Assembly (NCBI RefSeq): GCF_900104765.1
Contig: NZ_LT629737.1
Location: forward strand, 744,001 to 808,000
Reading direction: 5' to 3'
Source of the DNA: Gillisia sp. Hel1_33_143
GTDB taxonomy: Bacteria; Bacteroidota; Bacteroidia; Flavobacteriales; Flavobacteriaceae
DNA: 64,000 nt
Shown here: piece by piece, positions 16,394 through 26,987 of the stretch
Layout of the letters: every line of letters starts with the position of its first letter
Position numbering within the stretch: the stretch's first letter is position 1
Position numbers and translations under genes: made by a program
Notes under the pieces: generated by a model
Told to the model about the DNA's origin: nothing
Database searches by the model: none
Seen by the model: the letters and a program-made list of their open reading frames with translations, nothing else

Positions 16394-16960
16394 ATGTTTC
16401 AAATAGGCAAAACCATAGTTTCTGAAGAGATAATCCAAAAGGATTTTGTGTGCAACCTTTCTGCGTGTAAAGGCGCTTGCTGTGTAGATGGCGATGCCGG
16501 AGCACCTCTAGATGAAGAGGAAGCAAGAATTCTAAAAGAGATCTATCCTAAGGTAAAACCTTTTTTAAGGAAAGAAGGAATTGCAGCTATTGAGGCTCAA
16601 GGCACCTCAATTACCGGAGAAGATGGAGAACTTGAAACTCCACTTATAAATGGAGCAGATTGCGCCTATGTGATCTTCGATAAATCTACTGCTCTTTGTG
16701 GGATAGAAGAAGCCTATAACCAAGGAGAAGTATCTTGGAAAAAACCGGTTTCCTGTCACTTATACCCAGTTAGAGTTCAGGATTATTCTGAATTCTCAGC
16801 AGTTAATTATCATCATTGGCATATTTGCGATGATGCTTGTTCTCTAGGAAAAGAACTTCAGGTACCAGTTTATAAATTCGTAAAAGAAGCCTTGATCAGA
16901 AAATTTGGTGAAGACTGGTATATGGAACTGGAGAAGACAGCAGCCTCCATCTCTAAATAA
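16394..16960 (+). CDS. DUF3109 cysteine-cluster protein
   Basis: Encodes 188 residues and matches DUF3109, a Bacteroidota family related to the YkgJ-type CxxxCxxxCC cluster proteins. The cluster is clear: C20, C25, C29 and C30 in DFVCNLSACKGACC, with further Cys in NGADCAY, TALCGIEEA, PVSCHLYPVR and WHICDDACSLG. The arrangement suggests binding of zinc or an iron-sulphur cluster; the biochemical role is unknown. It stands alone, divergent from marC, with a promoter directly abutting its ATG. Confidence 0.9.
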   Translation: MFQIGKTIVSEEIIQKDFVCNLSACKGACCVDGDAGAPLDEEEARILKEIYPKVKPFLRKEGIAAIEAQGTSITGEDGELETPLINGADCAYVIFDKSTALCGIEEAYNQGEVSWKKPVSCHLYPVRVQDYSEFSAVNYHHWHICDDACSLGKELQVPVYKFVKEALIRKFGEDWYMELEKTAASISK

Positions 16961-17488
16961 TAAACCATACATTTTTTTAGCAGGTATAAAGATTTAATTC
17001 CCCAAGAAATATCCTGTCTAGTTTCAGTTTAGATCATCTTATTAATTGAAGCTAAAATTGCAATTTCCATTCTCAAATCAAACTGAGTTCATATTTGCTA
17101 TATTTCAGAAATAATAAAGCCTTATATTAAGAACTTCATTCTATTTCCGCTTTTAAGCTAAGAATGAGAAAGTATCATTATTGTTGCTTCTCATGCTTAA
17201 ATCATCAATTATCAACAGTCTGAAATTTTAATAGAATTCTGCAGTTTTAAAGGGCTTAACCCATTTTAACACATCTTCTCTCAAGCCTAGTAAAAACTTC
17301 ACAAACAACTGTTTTTCTGATAATTATATTTATATTTTAACATTTTTATAAGATGAGGATTTTGCCTCTATGTTCATTACTTTGTTGAAAACGTTTGCTC
17401 ATAATTCTTTCAATATCTATTAGATTTTTGAATATTTGTTAGCACGAGATTTCTACGGAATTCTTTAACCCAAAAACATATCAAACCT
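16961..17488. other. 528-base leader region upstream of nrdB
   Basis: AT-rich, no open frame of note and no RNA gene recognised. It presumably contains the nrdB promoter and long leader. I looked for paired NrdR-type boxes and a TAnnTTTG element and found none convincing. A stretch around 17260-17360 contains several TTAACA/TTTTAACA motifs. Confidence 0.4.
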
Positions 17489-18466
17489 ATGGCACAACTA
17501 GAACCCATTTTACAAGAGAACAAAGACAGATTTGTAATCTTTCCGATAAAACACCATGATATTTGGGATTGGTATAAAAAAATGGAAGCTAGTTTTTGGA
17601 CCGCAGAAGAAATAGATCTTCACCAAGATCTTTCAGACTGGAATAATAAGTTAACTAAAGATGAGCGTTACTTCATAAAGCATATTTTGGCATTTTTTGC
17701 TGCCTCAGATGGAATTGTGAACGAAAATCTGGCAGAGAACTTTGTAAATGAAGTGCAATATGCAGAAGCAAAATTCTTTTATGGCTTTCAGATCATGATG
17801 GAAAATATCCATTCTGAAACCTATTCGCTTCTTATTGATACCTACGTAAAAGATGAAACTGAAAAAAATCAGCTTTTTCAGGCATTAGAAGTTTTTCCGG
17901 CAATAAAGAAAAAAGCATCCTGGGCTTTAAAATGGATAGAATCTGATTCTTTTGCAGAAAGACTTATAGCATTTGCTGCCGTAGAAGGGATCTTCTTTTC
18001 TGGAGCATTTTGCTCTATCTTCTGGTTGAAAAAACGTGGATTGATGCCTGGCCTTACGTTCTCTAACGAGCTTATCTCTAGAGATGAAGGTGTACACTGT
18101 GATTTTGCAGTGCATTTACACAACAATCATCTTGTAAATAAAGTACCTAAAGAAAGAATTAGAGAGATCATCGTAGACGCTCTAAATATTGAAAGAGAAT
18201 TTGTTACAGAATCCCTACCGGTAAGTTTAATAGGAATGAACTCCAAATTAATGACCGAGTATTTAGAATTTGTAGCAGATAGATTACTGGTAGAATTTGA
18301 ATGTGAAAAAGAATATGGAAGTGCTAATCCCTTCGATTTTATGGATATGATAAATCTTCAGGGTAAAACTAACTTCTTTGAAAAACGCGTAGGAGAATAT
18401 CAAAAAGCCGGCGTGATGAATAAAGATAAAGACACTAATAAGATAAGCTTTGATGCCGATTTTTAA
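17489..18466 (+). CDS. nrdB: Ribonucleotide reductase class Ia, small (beta) subunit
   Basis: Holds the di-iron tyrosyl-radical cofactor that starts ribonucleotide reduction in NrdA. In 325 residues all cofactor residues are present: D74 (ASDGIVNEN), E105 and H108 (MENIHSE), E166 (AVEGIFFS), E200 and H203 (SRDEGVHCD), and the radical Tyr Y112. The numbering is offset by ten from the first-half residues of the E. coli enzyme, confirming an ordinary class Ia protein rather than a Tyr-less subclass. ATG 17489 is the first in frame. It lies upstream of nrdA with a 177-base gap containing a terminator-like hairpin, an order (B before A) opposite to that in enterobacteria. Confidence 0.97.
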   Translation: MAQLEPILQENKDRFVIFPIKHHDIWDWYKKMEASFWTAEEIDLHQDLSDWNNKLTKDERYFIKHILAFFAASDGIVNENLAENFVNEVQYAEAKFFYGFQIMMENIHSETYSLLIDTYVKDETEKNQLFQALEVFPAIKKKASWALKWIESDSFAERLIAFAAVEGIFFSGAFCSIFWLKKRGLMPGLTFSNELISRDEGVHCDFAVHLHNNHLVNKVPKERIREIIVDALNIEREFVTESLPVSLIGMNSKLMTEYLEFVADRLLVEFECEKEYGSANPFDFMDMINLQGKTNFFEKRVGEYQKAGVMNKDKDTNKISFDADF

Positions 18467-18479
18467 ATATTGGCAACCT

Positions 18480-18516
18480 AAACCGGGAAATTAGCTTAAA
18501 TCTAATTCCCCGGTTT
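18480..18516 (+). terminator. Terminator-like hairpin between nrdB and nrdA
   Basis: A 15-base stem (18480-18494 with 18502-18516) with a single A/C mismatch and a seven-base loop, followed by TTTC without a long U-tract. It could be a partial terminator or an mRNA-stability element setting the nrdB to nrdA ratio. A second, smaller hairpin (GCAAGAA 18603-18609 / TTCTTGC 18616-18622) sits 21 bases before the nrdA ATG. Confidence 0.55.
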
Positions 18517-18643
18517 CTAATAAAATCAGTTCTAACTCTGAGTATTTAAAGCTTGTCCCCCCACGCTTGCTTCTAGATCAGACATTTTTTAAAACCTTGG
18601 TGGCAAGAAGTATTCTTCTTGCATCCCTAAAAATTTATTACCT

Positions 18644-21085
18644 ATGTATGTACACAAAAGAGACGGGCGTAAAGAACCCGTAATGTTCGATAAGATCACT
18701 GCAAGAATTAGAAAATTGTGTTATGGCCTTAATGAAATGGTAGACCCTCTAAAGGTTGCCATGCGCGTAATAGAAGGTTTATATGACGGAGTTACAACAA
18801 GTGAATTAGATAATCTGGCAGCAGAAGTTTCTGCCACTATGACTACCTCTCACCCGGATTATGCACGTTTAGCAGCAAGAATTTCTGTTTCCAACCTACA
18901 TAAAAATACCAAGAAGACATTTTCTGAGGTAATGACAGATCTTTACGAATATGTAAACCCAAGAACAGGTAAAAAAGCACCTCTTTTGGCGAAAGATGTG
19001 TATAAGGTAATAAAAGAAAATCAAGAGCTTTTAGATTCAACCATTATTTATAACAGAGATTTTAATTATGATTACTTCGGGTTCAAAACATTAGAAAGAT
19101 CCTACCTCCTCAAATTAAATGGTAAGATCGCAGAACGCCCGCAACATATGCTTATGCGTGTTTCTTTAGGTATTCATTTAAATGATATTGATGCTGCCAT
19201 AGAAACGTATGAGTTAATGTCTAAGAAATATTTTACACACGCTACTCCAACATTATTTAATTCTGGTACTCCAAAACCACAAATGTCATCTTGTTTTTTA
19301 CTTACAATGAAAGATGATAGCATAGATGGAATATATGACACTTTAAAACAAACCGCTAAGATCTCTCAAGCAGCAGGAGGTATCGGATTATCTATTCATA
19401 ACGTTCGCGCAACAGGATCTTATATTTCCGGAACTAACGGTACTTCTAACGGAATTGTACCAATGCTTAGAGTATTTAATGATACCGCCCGTTATGTAGA
19501 CCAAGGAGGTGGAAAAAGAAAAGGTTCTTTTGCTATGTATGTTGAACCATGGCATGCAGATATTTTCGATTTTCTAGACTTAAAGAAAAATCACGGAAAA
19601 GAAGAGATGCGAGCGCGCGATCTTTTTTACGCCATGTGGATCCCAGATCTATTTATGAAACGTGTAGAAGAAGATACAACTTGGACGTTAATGTGCCCAA
19701 ATGAATGCCCTGGATTATTTGATATTCATGGCGATGAATTTGAAGCGCTTTACCATAAATATGAAAGTGAAGGAAAAGGCAGAAAAACAGTAAAAGCTCG
19801 TGAGCTTTGGGAGAAAATCCTGGAATCTCAAATAGAGACCGGAACTCCTTATATGCTTTATAAAGATGCTGCAAACCGTAAATCGAATCAGAAGAATTTA
19901 GGAACTATTCGTTCTTCAAACTTGTGTACCGAGATCATGGAATACACCAGCCCAGATGAAGTGGCTGTTTGTAACCTGGCTTCTATCGCTTTACCAATGT
20001 TCATTAAAGACAATGAGTTTGACCATAAAGAACTTTTTAAGATCACTAAAAGAGTGATCAAGAACTTGAACAAAGTTATTGATAGAAACTATTACCCGGT
20101 TAAAGAAGCTGAAAACTCTAACATGCGTCACCGTCCGGTTGGCTTAGGAGTTCAAGGCCTTGCCGATACTTTTATTAAATTGAGATTGCCTTTTACTTCC
20201 GATGAAGCAAAAAAACTGAATCAGGAGATTTTTGAAACGCTATATTTTGGATCTGTAACCGCTTCTATGGAATTAGCTAAAGAAGAAGGTCCATATTCTA
20301 CATATGAAGGCTCACCAATTAGCCAAGGAGAATTTCAGTACAATCTTTGGGGAATGACAGATGAAGATCTTAGCGGACGCTGGGATTGGGCGAAACTTCG
20401 AGAAAAAGTTCTTAAGAACGGAGTTAGAAACTCACTGTTAATGGCGCCAATGCCAACAGCCTCTACCTCTCAAATTCTTGGTAATAACGAAGCTTTTGAA
20501 CCTTATACTTCAAACATTTATACCAGACGTGTACTTTCTGGTGAGTTCATCGTAGTAAATAAACATCTTTTGGAAGACCTTTCATCTAGAGGTTTATGGA
20601 CAGAAGATGTAAAAGATGCTATCATGAGAGCCAACGGATCTGTTCAAGATATAGACATTATTCCGCAAGATCTTAAAGAACTTTACAAAACCGTATGGGA
20701 ATTGAGTATGAAAGACATAATAGACATGTCTAGACACCGCGGTTATTTTATAGATCAGTCGCAATCGCTTAACCTGTTCATGGAAAATGCTAATTTCAGC
20801 AAGCTTACTTCTATGCACTTTTACGCTTGGAAGAGCGGGTTAAAAACTGGAATGTACTATTTACGAACCAAGAGTGCTGTAGACGCTATAAAATTCACCC
20901 TTAAAAAAGAAGAAAAACAAGAACCTGTAGCTGTAGAAAGTTTTACTGAAACAGCAGCACCGTCTGTAGCGGCACCTGTAAAAGTAGCTACAGAAGGCAG
21001 TTCTCTTTCTCCAGAAGAATTGCGCGCTCTAATTGCACAATCTAAAGAGGCAGAAGGAGACGATTGCTTAATGTGCGGTTCTTAA
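18644..21085 (+). CDS. nrdA: Ribonucleotide reductase class Ia, large (alpha) subunit
   Basis: Reduces ribonucleoside diphosphates to deoxyribonucleotides. The 813 residues start with an ATP-cone ([17 protein letters not shown] onward, residues 1-90), the allosteric activity site. Active-site residues are C217 (QMSSCFLL), N426, C428 and E430 (NLCTE) and C443 (VAVCNLAS); the YY pair for radical transfer is in GMYYLRTKS. The C-terminus ends DDCLMCGS, whose C808 and C811 reduce the active-site disulphide by exchange with thioredoxin or glutaredoxin. A low-complexity Ala/Glu/Val linker of about 50 residues precedes it. A terminator follows at 21126. Confidence 0.97.
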   Translation: MYVHKRDGRKEPVMFDKITARIRKLCYGLNEMVDPLKVAMRVIEGLYDGVTTSELDNLAAEVSATMTTSHPDYARLAARISVSNLHKNTKKTFSEVMTDLYEYVNPRTGKKAPLLAKDVYKVIKENQELLDSTIIYNRDFNYDYFGFKTLERSYLLKLNGKIAERPQHMLMRVSLGIHLNDIDAAIETYELMSKKYFTHATPTLFNSGTPKPQMSSCFLLTMKDDSIDGIYDTLKQTAKISQAAGGIGLSIHNVRATGSYISGTNGTSNGIVPMLRVFNDTARYVDQGGGKRKGSFAMYVEPWHADIFDFLDLKKNHGKEEMRARDLFYAMWIPDLFMKRVEEDTTWTLMCPNECPGLFDIHGDEFEALYHKYESEGKGRKTVKARELWEKILESQIETGTPYMLYKDAANRKSNQKNLGTIRSSNLCTEIMEYTSPDEVAVCNLASIALPMFIKDNEFDHKELFKITKRVIKNLNKVIDRNYYPVKEAENSNMRHRPVGLGVQGLADTFIKLRLPFTSDEAKKLNQEIFETLYFGSVTASMELAKEEGPYSTYEGSPISQGEFQYNLWGMTDEDLSGRWDWAKLREKVLKNGVRNSLLMAPMPTASTSQILGNNEAFEPYTSNIYTRRVLSGEFIVVNKHLLEDLSSRGLWTEDVKDAIMRANGSVQDIDIIPQDLKELYKTVWELSMKDIIDMSRHRGYFIDQSQSLNLFMENANFSKLTSMHFYAWKSGLKTGMYYLRTKSAVDAIKFTLKKEEKQEPVAVESFTETAAPSVAAPVKVATEGSSLSPEELRALIAQSKEAEGDDCLMCGS

Positions 21086-21125
21086 TAAAAATAATAACTC
21101 CAACAATTAATTAGTTAACACAAAT

Positions 21126-21157
21126 AAAAGGGAAGTATCACATTACTTCCCTTTTTT
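21126..21157 (+). terminator. Rho-independent terminator after nrdA
   Basis: Perfect 12-bp stem (21126-21137 / 21144-21155) with loop TCACAT; the distal strand ends in a run of six T. Confidence 0.85.
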
Positions 21158-21176
21158 ATTACTTTTGAATTCAGAT

Positions 21177-21265
21177 TTAGGGCGTTACCCTACGGGTCGG
21201 GCTTTCGCCACTCGCTTCCCGAAAAACCTCGGGAGAGCTCAAACAAATGGCTCAATCCCTAACGC
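21177..21265. repeat. Structured interspersed repeat-like element between nrdA and dgt
   Basis: A GC-richer island in AT-rich DNA. It begins TTAGGGCGTTACCCTAC and ends CAATCCCTAACGC, so GCGTTA (21182-21187) and TAACGC (21260-21265) form terminal inverted repeats. Inside are hairpins: TAGGG/CCCTA at the left end, TCCCGA/TCGGGA in the centre and GAGC/GCTC at the right. From memory, elements opening GGGCGTTACCCT.CGGGTCGGGC and closing ATCCCTAACGC recur in many flavobacterial genomes; this is the only copy in the window. Confidence 0.6.
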
Positions 21266-21277
21266 AAACAATACATT

Positions 21278-22624
21278 ATGATGAATTGGGAACAACTCCT
21301 TTCTTTAAAAAGATTTGGAGATAAGAATAAGAGACTTAGAAAAGAACAGAACGAAACCAGACTTGGTTTTGAAGTAGATTATGATCGTATTATCTTTTCC
21401 TCAGCTTTTAGAAGTTTACAGGATAAAACTCAGGTAATACCATTGTCAAAAACAGATTTTGTACATACCAGACTTACTCATAGTTTAGAAGTATCTGTGG
21501 TTGGAAGGTCTTTAGGTAGATTAGCCGGGCAAAAGATCTTAGAAAAACATCCACATCTTAAAACCATTCATGGCTATCAAATGAATGATTTCGGAGCTAT
21601 TGTAGCAGCAGCAGCCCTGGCTCATGATATAGGAAATCCACCTTTTGGTCATTCCGGAGAAAAAGCAATTGGAGAATATTTTAGTTTAGGAAATGGTGCC
21701 AGATTTAAAGAGCAACTTTCTCCAGAAGAATATCAAGATCTGGTAAAATTTGAAGGAAACGCCAATGGCTTTCGCATATTAACGGAAACCAGACCAGGTA
21801 TACAAGGCGGGATAAGACTTTCTTATGCAACTTTAGGTGCTTTTATAAAATACCCAAAAGAATCCCTTCCGCACAAACCCACAAAAAATATAGGCGATAA
21901 GAAATTTGGAGTTTTTCAATCTGAAAAAGCCATTTTTGAAGAGGTGGCAGAGGAGTTAGGCCTTATAAAAGTTAGAAATGATAAGAACGTTGCTTTTGCA
22001 AGACATCCGCTGGCATTTTTGGTAGAAGCTGCAGATGATATTTGCTACACCATCATAGATTTTGAAGACGGTATTAACCTTGGTTTGATCAATGAAGAAT
22101 TTGCATTAGAATATCTTATCAACTTAGTGAGAAATAGTATTAATACCTCAAAATACCATTCGCTAACCTCAACAGCAGACAGACTAAGTTATTTGAGAGC
22201 CTTAGCTATAAACACACTTATTACAGAAGCGGTAGAGCTTTTCTTAGCAAATGAAGAAGCCATCTTAAAAGGCGAATTTCACGAAGCTTTATTTGACAAG
22301 AGCAGCTACGAAGCTCAAATTAAAGACATCATAAAAATAAGTGTAGAGAACATCTATCAGAGTGAGGAGGTTATAGACAAAGAGATCGCTGGCTATAAAA
22401 TGCTTTCTTATTTGTTGGACACCTACACCAAAGCTCTATTACCAGAACCTGCATATGTAGACTCTAATTTTAATAAATTGGTATTACAATCTATTCCCAA
22501 GCTTCAGATATTGGAGGAAGATTCAGTTTACGAGAGCTTGATGAAGATCTGTTCTTACACCGCATCGCTTACAGATGGAATTACCGTGGCATCATTTAAT
22601 AAATACAGAGGATATAATATCTAA
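21278..22624 (+). CDS. dgt: Deoxyguanosinetriphosphate triphosphohydrolase (dGTPase), HD family
   Basis: HD-domain dNTPase that hydrolyses dGTP (or other dNTPs) to deoxynucleoside and tripolyphosphate, trimming nucleotide pools. In 448 residues the metal motifs are H68 in THSLEVS, the HD pair H116-D117 in LAHDIGNPPFGHSG, and the downstream Asp in EAADDICYTIIDFEDG. The N-terminal RSLQDKTQVIPL is typical of bacterial dGTPases. The start may be either of two adjacent ATGs (21278 or 21281). It follows nrdBA, separated by a terminator and the repeat, so it is a functional neighbour in dNTP balance but probably separately transcribed. Confidence 0.94.
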   Translation: MMNWEQLLSLKRFGDKNKRLRKEQNETRLGFEVDYDRIIFSSAFRSLQDKTQVIPLSKTDFVHTRLTHSLEVSVVGRSLGRLAGQKILEKHPHLKTIHGYQMNDFGAIVAAAALAHDIGNPPFGHSGEKAIGEYFSLGNGARFKEQLSPEEYQDLVKFEGNANGFRILTETRPGIQGGIRLSYATLGAFIKYPKESLPHKPTKNIGDKKFGVFQSEKAIFEEVAEELGLIKVRNDKNVAFARHPLAFLVEAADDICYTIIDFEDGINLGLINEEFALEYLINLVRNSINTSKYHSLTSTADRLSYLRALAINTLITEAVELFLANEEAILKGEFHEALFDKSSYEAQIKDIIKISVENIYQSEEVIDKEIAGYKMLSYLLDTYTKALLPEPAYVDSNFNKLVLQSIPKLQILEEDSVYESLMKICSYTASLTDGITVASFNKYRGYNI

Positions 22625-23210
22625 GTAAATCTAATATTCAGGTAATATCTAATATTACAAATCTAAAGATCTAAAAAGTGAGTTTAAAACTTCTTTTTAG
22701 ATCTTTTTTTATTTTTAGAACCATACATCTATTCATTACTAAAACGATAAAAAGACTGGATCAATATTTATCTTTAAAGAAGTAATTTACGTTATCAAAC
22801 TCGATTATTCATTAATTCCCAATTGCTAGATCTGAAGATTCTAGATCCCTTAGCCTCAAACATTCCTTAAGATTAGATTAAGATTAGTGGTGTGTTAACT
22901 GCTTTTAACAGTATTTTAAACTTCCTTAACACAATACTTTTTTATTTAGTTTACTTTTATAAAAGACGTGCTAATAATCACATAACTACGGTATTCTAAA
23001 TTTAGAACTATAAAAAAAATAGATTATTTCACTGCCAAAGTCGGTATTAAAACTAAAATCAAATAAAGTACGTGTGTTCATAATAATTCTAAGTACCCCT
23101 ATCTACTGGTAAGAGTAATTACAAGAACAATTTTAAATAGATCCATAATTAGATTCGTGAACTAATAAGTTCACATTAATAATATTCTTTAATATAAAAT
23201 ACAATTCAGT
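22625..23210. other. 586-base gap between dgt and katG
   Basis: Holds the dgt terminator at its start, then AT-rich DNA that should contain the katG promoter and a long leader. Noted features are the imperfect inverted repeat GTTAACTGCTTTTAACAG near 22892-22910 and the palindrome-like CTTTTATAAAAG near 22956. I saw no consensus OxyR or PerR site and no RNA gene. Confidence 0.4.
22665..22710 (+). terminator. Rho-independent terminator after dgt
   Basis: Perfect 14-bp stem (22665-22678 / 22693-22706) followed by a T-tract to 22710, 41 bases after the dgt stop. Confidence 0.85.
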
Positions 23211-25508
23211 ATGAAAAACATGGGAAATCCAGATGGCGAAGCCAAATGCCCTTTTCGTGGCACTCGAGTAGGAGGAGCCATTGGAACACATCCACAGGTT
23301 GATGATTGGTGGCCTAATCGTCTTCAGGTAGAATTACTTCACCAAGAACAACCTGTTGCTAATCCATTAAGTGATGAAAGCTATAAAGAAGCCTTTAATA
23401 AATTAGATTTTCAGCAACTTAAAAAAGACATAAAAGCGCTGTTAGTAGACTCTAAAGAGTGGTGGCCTGCAGATTATGATAATTACGGTCCGCAAATGAT
23501 TCGTATGGCATGGCACTCTGCCGGCACCTACCGTATTGCTGATGGGCGAGGTGGTGCTGCACAAGCAATGCAACGTTTTGCGCCTATCAACTCTTGGTGG
23601 GATAATGGTAATACAGATAAATCCAGACGACTTATATGGCCTATAAAAAAGAAATACGGAGCTGCACTTTCTTGGGCAGATCTTATAGTACTAACTGGTA
23701 ACTGTGCTTTAGAAATAATGAATTTTCCAACTTTTGGTTTTGCCGGAGGAAGAAGAGATGCATGGGAGCCGGACAGAAGTACCTATTGGGGTCCGGAGTT
23801 CTGGAATGGAAAACCATTTAAAGAATCTGAAGTAGGTGAATACTACGATGGACACCCAGATAAGATGGTAACCCAAACTTTACGATGGAAAGGAGAACCT
23901 TCTGATGAAGATCGCGATCTTGAAAATCCGCTTGCCGCAACGCATCAAGCTTTAATATATGTAAATCCTGAAGGACCGGGTGGAAACGGAGATCCTATGG
24001 ATTCTGCCAGAGCAATTCGAGAATCATTCAAGCGTATGGCAATGGATGATGAAGAAACCGTTGCTCTAATTGCAGGAGGACACGCTTTTGGAAAAAGTCA
24101 CGGAATGGTATCTGCAGATAAGATAGGTCCGGCTCCAGAGGCGGCTCCAATACAAGCCATGGGAATGGGTTGGCAAAACCCGGAAGGAACCGGTTTTGGT
24201 AAATACACCATGACCAATGGTATTGAGGGATCTTGGACTCCAGACCCAACCACATGGGATAATAATTATCTGATCAATTTATTCAAATTTGAATGGAAGA
24301 AAACAGAAAGTCCTGCTGGAGCAATTCAATGGACACCAGAAGATCCTAATGCTCCTAAAACTCCAGATGCTCATCTTAATGGAGAGATGAATGATCTAAT
24401 GATGATGACTTCTGATATTGCGCTGAAGGTGGACCCAGAGTATAACAAAGTCTGTGAAAAATTCTTAAACGACTTCGACTATTTTACTGATGCTTTTTCA
24501 AAAGCCTGGTACAAATTAACCCACCGCGATATGGGGCCTAAAGATAGATATCTTGGACCTGAAGTTCCGGAGCAGGATATGATGTGGCAAGATCCCATTC
24601 CAAAAAGAGATTATGACCTTATTGAAGATGCGGATATAGCCGATCTTAAAAATAAAATCTTAGCAAGTGGGCTTTCTATTTCCGCTTTGGTTTCTGCAGC
24701 CTGGTCTTCAGCATCTGTTTATAGACATTCAGATAAGCGTGGTGGAGCTAATGGTGCACGCATTGCGCTAGAGCCTCAAAATAATTGGGATTTAAACAGG
24801 CCTCAAGAGCTTAACCAAGTGCTGGGCAAATTAAAAGAAATTCAAGGTGATTTTAATAATGCTCAAGCTGGAAATAAAAAAGTTTCGCTCGCAGATCTTG
24901 TAGTTTTAGGAGGTTGTGTTGCCATAGGAAAAGCTGCAAAAGATGCCGGGATGGATGTAGGAGTTCCTTTTACACCGGGTAGATTAGATACTACTCAAGA
25001 ACTTACAGATGTAGAAAGTTTTGATTGGTTGAAACCAGTTTCAGATGGGTTTAAGAATTATCACAACAGCAATATAGGATATCGTGTTCAGCCGGAAAGA
25101 ATTTTCCTTGACAGAGCACAATTACTTACGTTAAATGCTCCAGAATGGACCGTTCTAGTTGGAGGACTACGAGTATTAGATCAAAATTTTGATCATTCTA
25201 AACATGGGGTATTTACAGAGAGACCGGGACAATTGTCTAATGATTTCTTCAAAGTTCTTACCAGTATGGATTATGAGTGGGTTCCTCAGGGAGAAGACTC
25301 CATGCTCTTTAATATTAACGATAGAGATAGTGGTGTTACTAAATATACCGCTACTCGATGTGATCTTATCTTCGGTTCTAATTCACAACTAAGAAACATT
25401 GCAGAGGTTTACGGAGCAGATGATGGACAGGAAAGATTTGTAAAAGATTTTATAGCGGCATGGGATAAGGTTATGATGCTAGATCGCTACGATATTAAAG
25501 ACGAATAA
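23211..25508 (+). CDS. katG: Bifunctional catalase-peroxidase
   Basis: Haem enzyme that disproportionates hydrogen peroxide and acts as a peroxidase. The 765 residues contain both halves of the duplicated class I peroxidase fold. Distal residues R98, W101 and H102 (RMAWHSAG), the proximal H291 ([12 protein letters not shown]) and the Met-Tyr-Trp cross-link set W101, Y250 (ALIYVNPEG) and M276 are all present, so catalase activity is expected. No signal peptide, hence cytoplasmic. The start [15 protein letters not shown] fits; an ATG three codons in is possible. It has a long upstream region and its own terminator, so it is probably monocistronic. Confidence 0.97.
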   Translation: MKNMGNPDGEAKCPFRGTRVGGAIGTHPQVDDWWPNRLQVELLHQEQPVANPLSDESYKEAFNKLDFQQLKKDIKALLVDSKEWWPADYDNYGPQMIRMAWHSAGTYRIADGRGGAAQAMQRFAPINSWWDNGNTDKSRRLIWPIKKKYGAALSWADLIVLTGNCALEIMNFPTFGFAGGRRDAWEPDRSTYWGPEFWNGKPFKESEVGEYYDGHPDKMVTQTLRWKGEPSDEDRDLENPLAATHQALIYVNPEGPGGNGDPMDSARAIRESFKRMAMDDEETVALIAGGHAFGKSHGMVSADKIGPAPEAAPIQAMGMGWQNPEGTGFGKYTMTNGIEGSWTPDPTTWDNNYLINLFKFEWKKTESPAGAIQWTPEDPNAPKTPDAHLNGEMNDLMMMTSDIALKVDPEYNKVCEKFLNDFDYFTDAFSKAWYKLTHRDMGPKDRYLGPEVPEQDMMWQDPIPKRDYDLIEDADIADLKNKILASGLSISALVSAAWSSASVYRHSDKRGGANGARIALEPQNNWDLNRPQELNQVLGKLKEIQGDFNNAQAGNKKVSLADLVVLGGCVAIGKAAKDAGMDVGVPFTPGRLDTTQELTDVESFDWLKPVSDGFKNYHNSNIGYRVQPERIFLDRAQLLTLNAPEWTVLVGGLRVLDQNFDHSKHGVFTERPGQLSNDFFKVLTSMDYEWVPQGEDSMLFNINDRDSGVTKYTATRCDLIFGSNSQLRNIAEVYGADDGQERFVKDFIAAWDKVMMLDRYDIKDE

Positions 25509-25530
25509 AAGTACTTAGGTTATGAATAAA

Positions 25531-25568
25531 AAACCCCGACATCTTAATTGATATCGGGGTTTCTTTTT
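25531..25568. terminator. Bidirectional terminator between katG and the exporter operon
   Basis: Stem AAACCCCGA (25531-25539) / TCGGGGTTT (25554-25562) with T-rich sequence after it and A-rich before it, in the 78 bases between two convergent genes. Confidence 0.8.
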
Positions 25569-25586
25569 AATGCTTGAAGTATCAAA

Positions 25587-26987
25587 TTAATTCGTTGCTA
25601 CTTGAAATACCGCCAACACTCTTTTTAATTCTGCACGCGTATTCCATAGCTTTTGTTTAATTGCTATTTGCTTGATCCTGGAGGCGATCAAACTCTTTTC
25701 TCTCGTGTTCACAAAGAAGATAGAACTTTCACCTAGCTGCAATTTTCTTTCTTCCGCATTAAGCATGGTGGTATAATTATCTACCAGTGTATTGATCATT
25801 ACCACCTGTTCTTGATAAGATTTGTACTGTTCTCTTAAAGCTTTAATCTTATTACGAAGTTCTAATTCCTGACTTACCACATCTAACTCTGCATTTTCAA
25901 GCTTAATTTTTGAAGCTTGAAGATCTCCTCTTTCTTTTCGTAAGAATATAGGAATGCTAAAATTGAAGCCTAATTTGTAATTTTCATTTATAAAACTTCT
26001 TAGCAACTCTGGTTCTGCACTTAGAAAGTTGTATTCTAAGTTAAACTTAGGAAGTAGCTTGTTCGCTTTTAATCTTTTATCATATTCAAGAATATCTACC
26101 TTATACTCTAGAGATCTTATTTTAGGATGATCCTCTAAGGATTCTTCAAATAATAACGCCAAAGCAGTTAACGATTCTTCTTGAAAGTTCGCAGTTGGAT
26201 ATACCTCTTCCTTTAGCTCTAAAGGCGTATTATTTTCTGCCCATAAATAGGTTCCCAATTTTAATGAAGCTTTATAGAACTCAAGCTCTGCCTGAGTTAA
26301 ACTTAAATTTCTATCCTGTATTTGAATATTCGCCTCCAAAGTATCTATTGCAGGTTTATCTCCTAACTCATAACTCTTCAAAATTCCAGAATATCTAATT
26401 TCTGCGTTCTCTATAAAGTTTCTATAAAGATCTAGTTCTCCAAATTTCGTATACCATTCAAAATAGGCTACAGATGCATCATAAAGCACTTCATTTACTG
26501 CTAGTTGTTGATCTACTAAAGTTTGTTCTCTATAAACCTTAGCTTTCTTTAAAGCCGCCATTCGATCATTTATAAACAAGCCTTGACCTAATGGAATGGA
26601 AATTCCTGCTGCAAAAAGACCATCATTAGGAACTTTGTTCTGAGGATTTAGATAATAGCCTTCGTTCTTCTCCCATTTAGCTTTGAGCTCTACACCATAC
26701 CAAGTAGGTATTTTAAAGGTGGAATTAAAAAGATCATAATATCTGGTATCTTTAAAGTCTTTTCTCTCATAGCCTGCCTCAATTTTAGGATCAAATCCAC
26801 CTCTTGCTTTTAAAAGATCTGCTGCCCCTTTGTCTCTTATCAGGTTAGCTTGTTTTACCAACGGATGATAGGCTTTAACCATTTCCAGATATTCTTCATA
26901 TCCCAGATACAAACTATCTTGCTGCTGCGCCATAGTAATAAATGGCAACAAGAGTATCCCTATCAATATTACTTTCAAACCTTTCAT
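25587..26987 (-). CDS. TolC family outer membrane efflux protein
   Basis: Outer-membrane channel of a tripartite exporter. It has 466 residues with a signal peptide (GILLLPFITMAQQQ, cleavage about residue 20) and the long alternating helical and beta segments of TolC proteins, such as ILKSYELGDKPAIDTLEANI and the mirrored C-terminal NAEERKLQLGESSIFFVN, which are the two structurally repeated halves. It begins inside the last four bases of the HlyD-type gene, so the two are translationally coupled, and it ends the operon at a terminator. Confidence 0.9.
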   Translation of the reverse strand: MKGLKVILIGILLLPFITMAQQQDSLYLGYEEYLEMVKAYHPLVKQANLIRDKGAADLLKARGGFDPKIEAGYERKDFKDTRYYDLFNSTFKIPTWYGVELKAKWEKNEGYYLNPQNKVPNDGLFAAGISIPLGQGLFINDRMAALKKAKVYREQTLVDQQLAVNEVLYDASVAYFEWYTKFGELDLYRNFIENAEIRYSGILKSYELGDKPAIDTLEANIQIQDRNLSLTQAELEFYKASLKLGTYLWAENNTPLELKEEVYPTANFQEESLTALALLFEESLEDHPKIRSLEYKVDILEYDKRLKANKLLPKFNLEYNFLSAEPELLRSFINENYKLGFNFSIPIFLRKERGDLQASKIKLENAELDVVSQELELRNKIKALREQYKSYQEQVVMINTLVDNYTTMLNAEERKLQLGESSIFFVNTREKSLIASRIKQIAIKQKLWNTRAELKRVLAVFQVATN

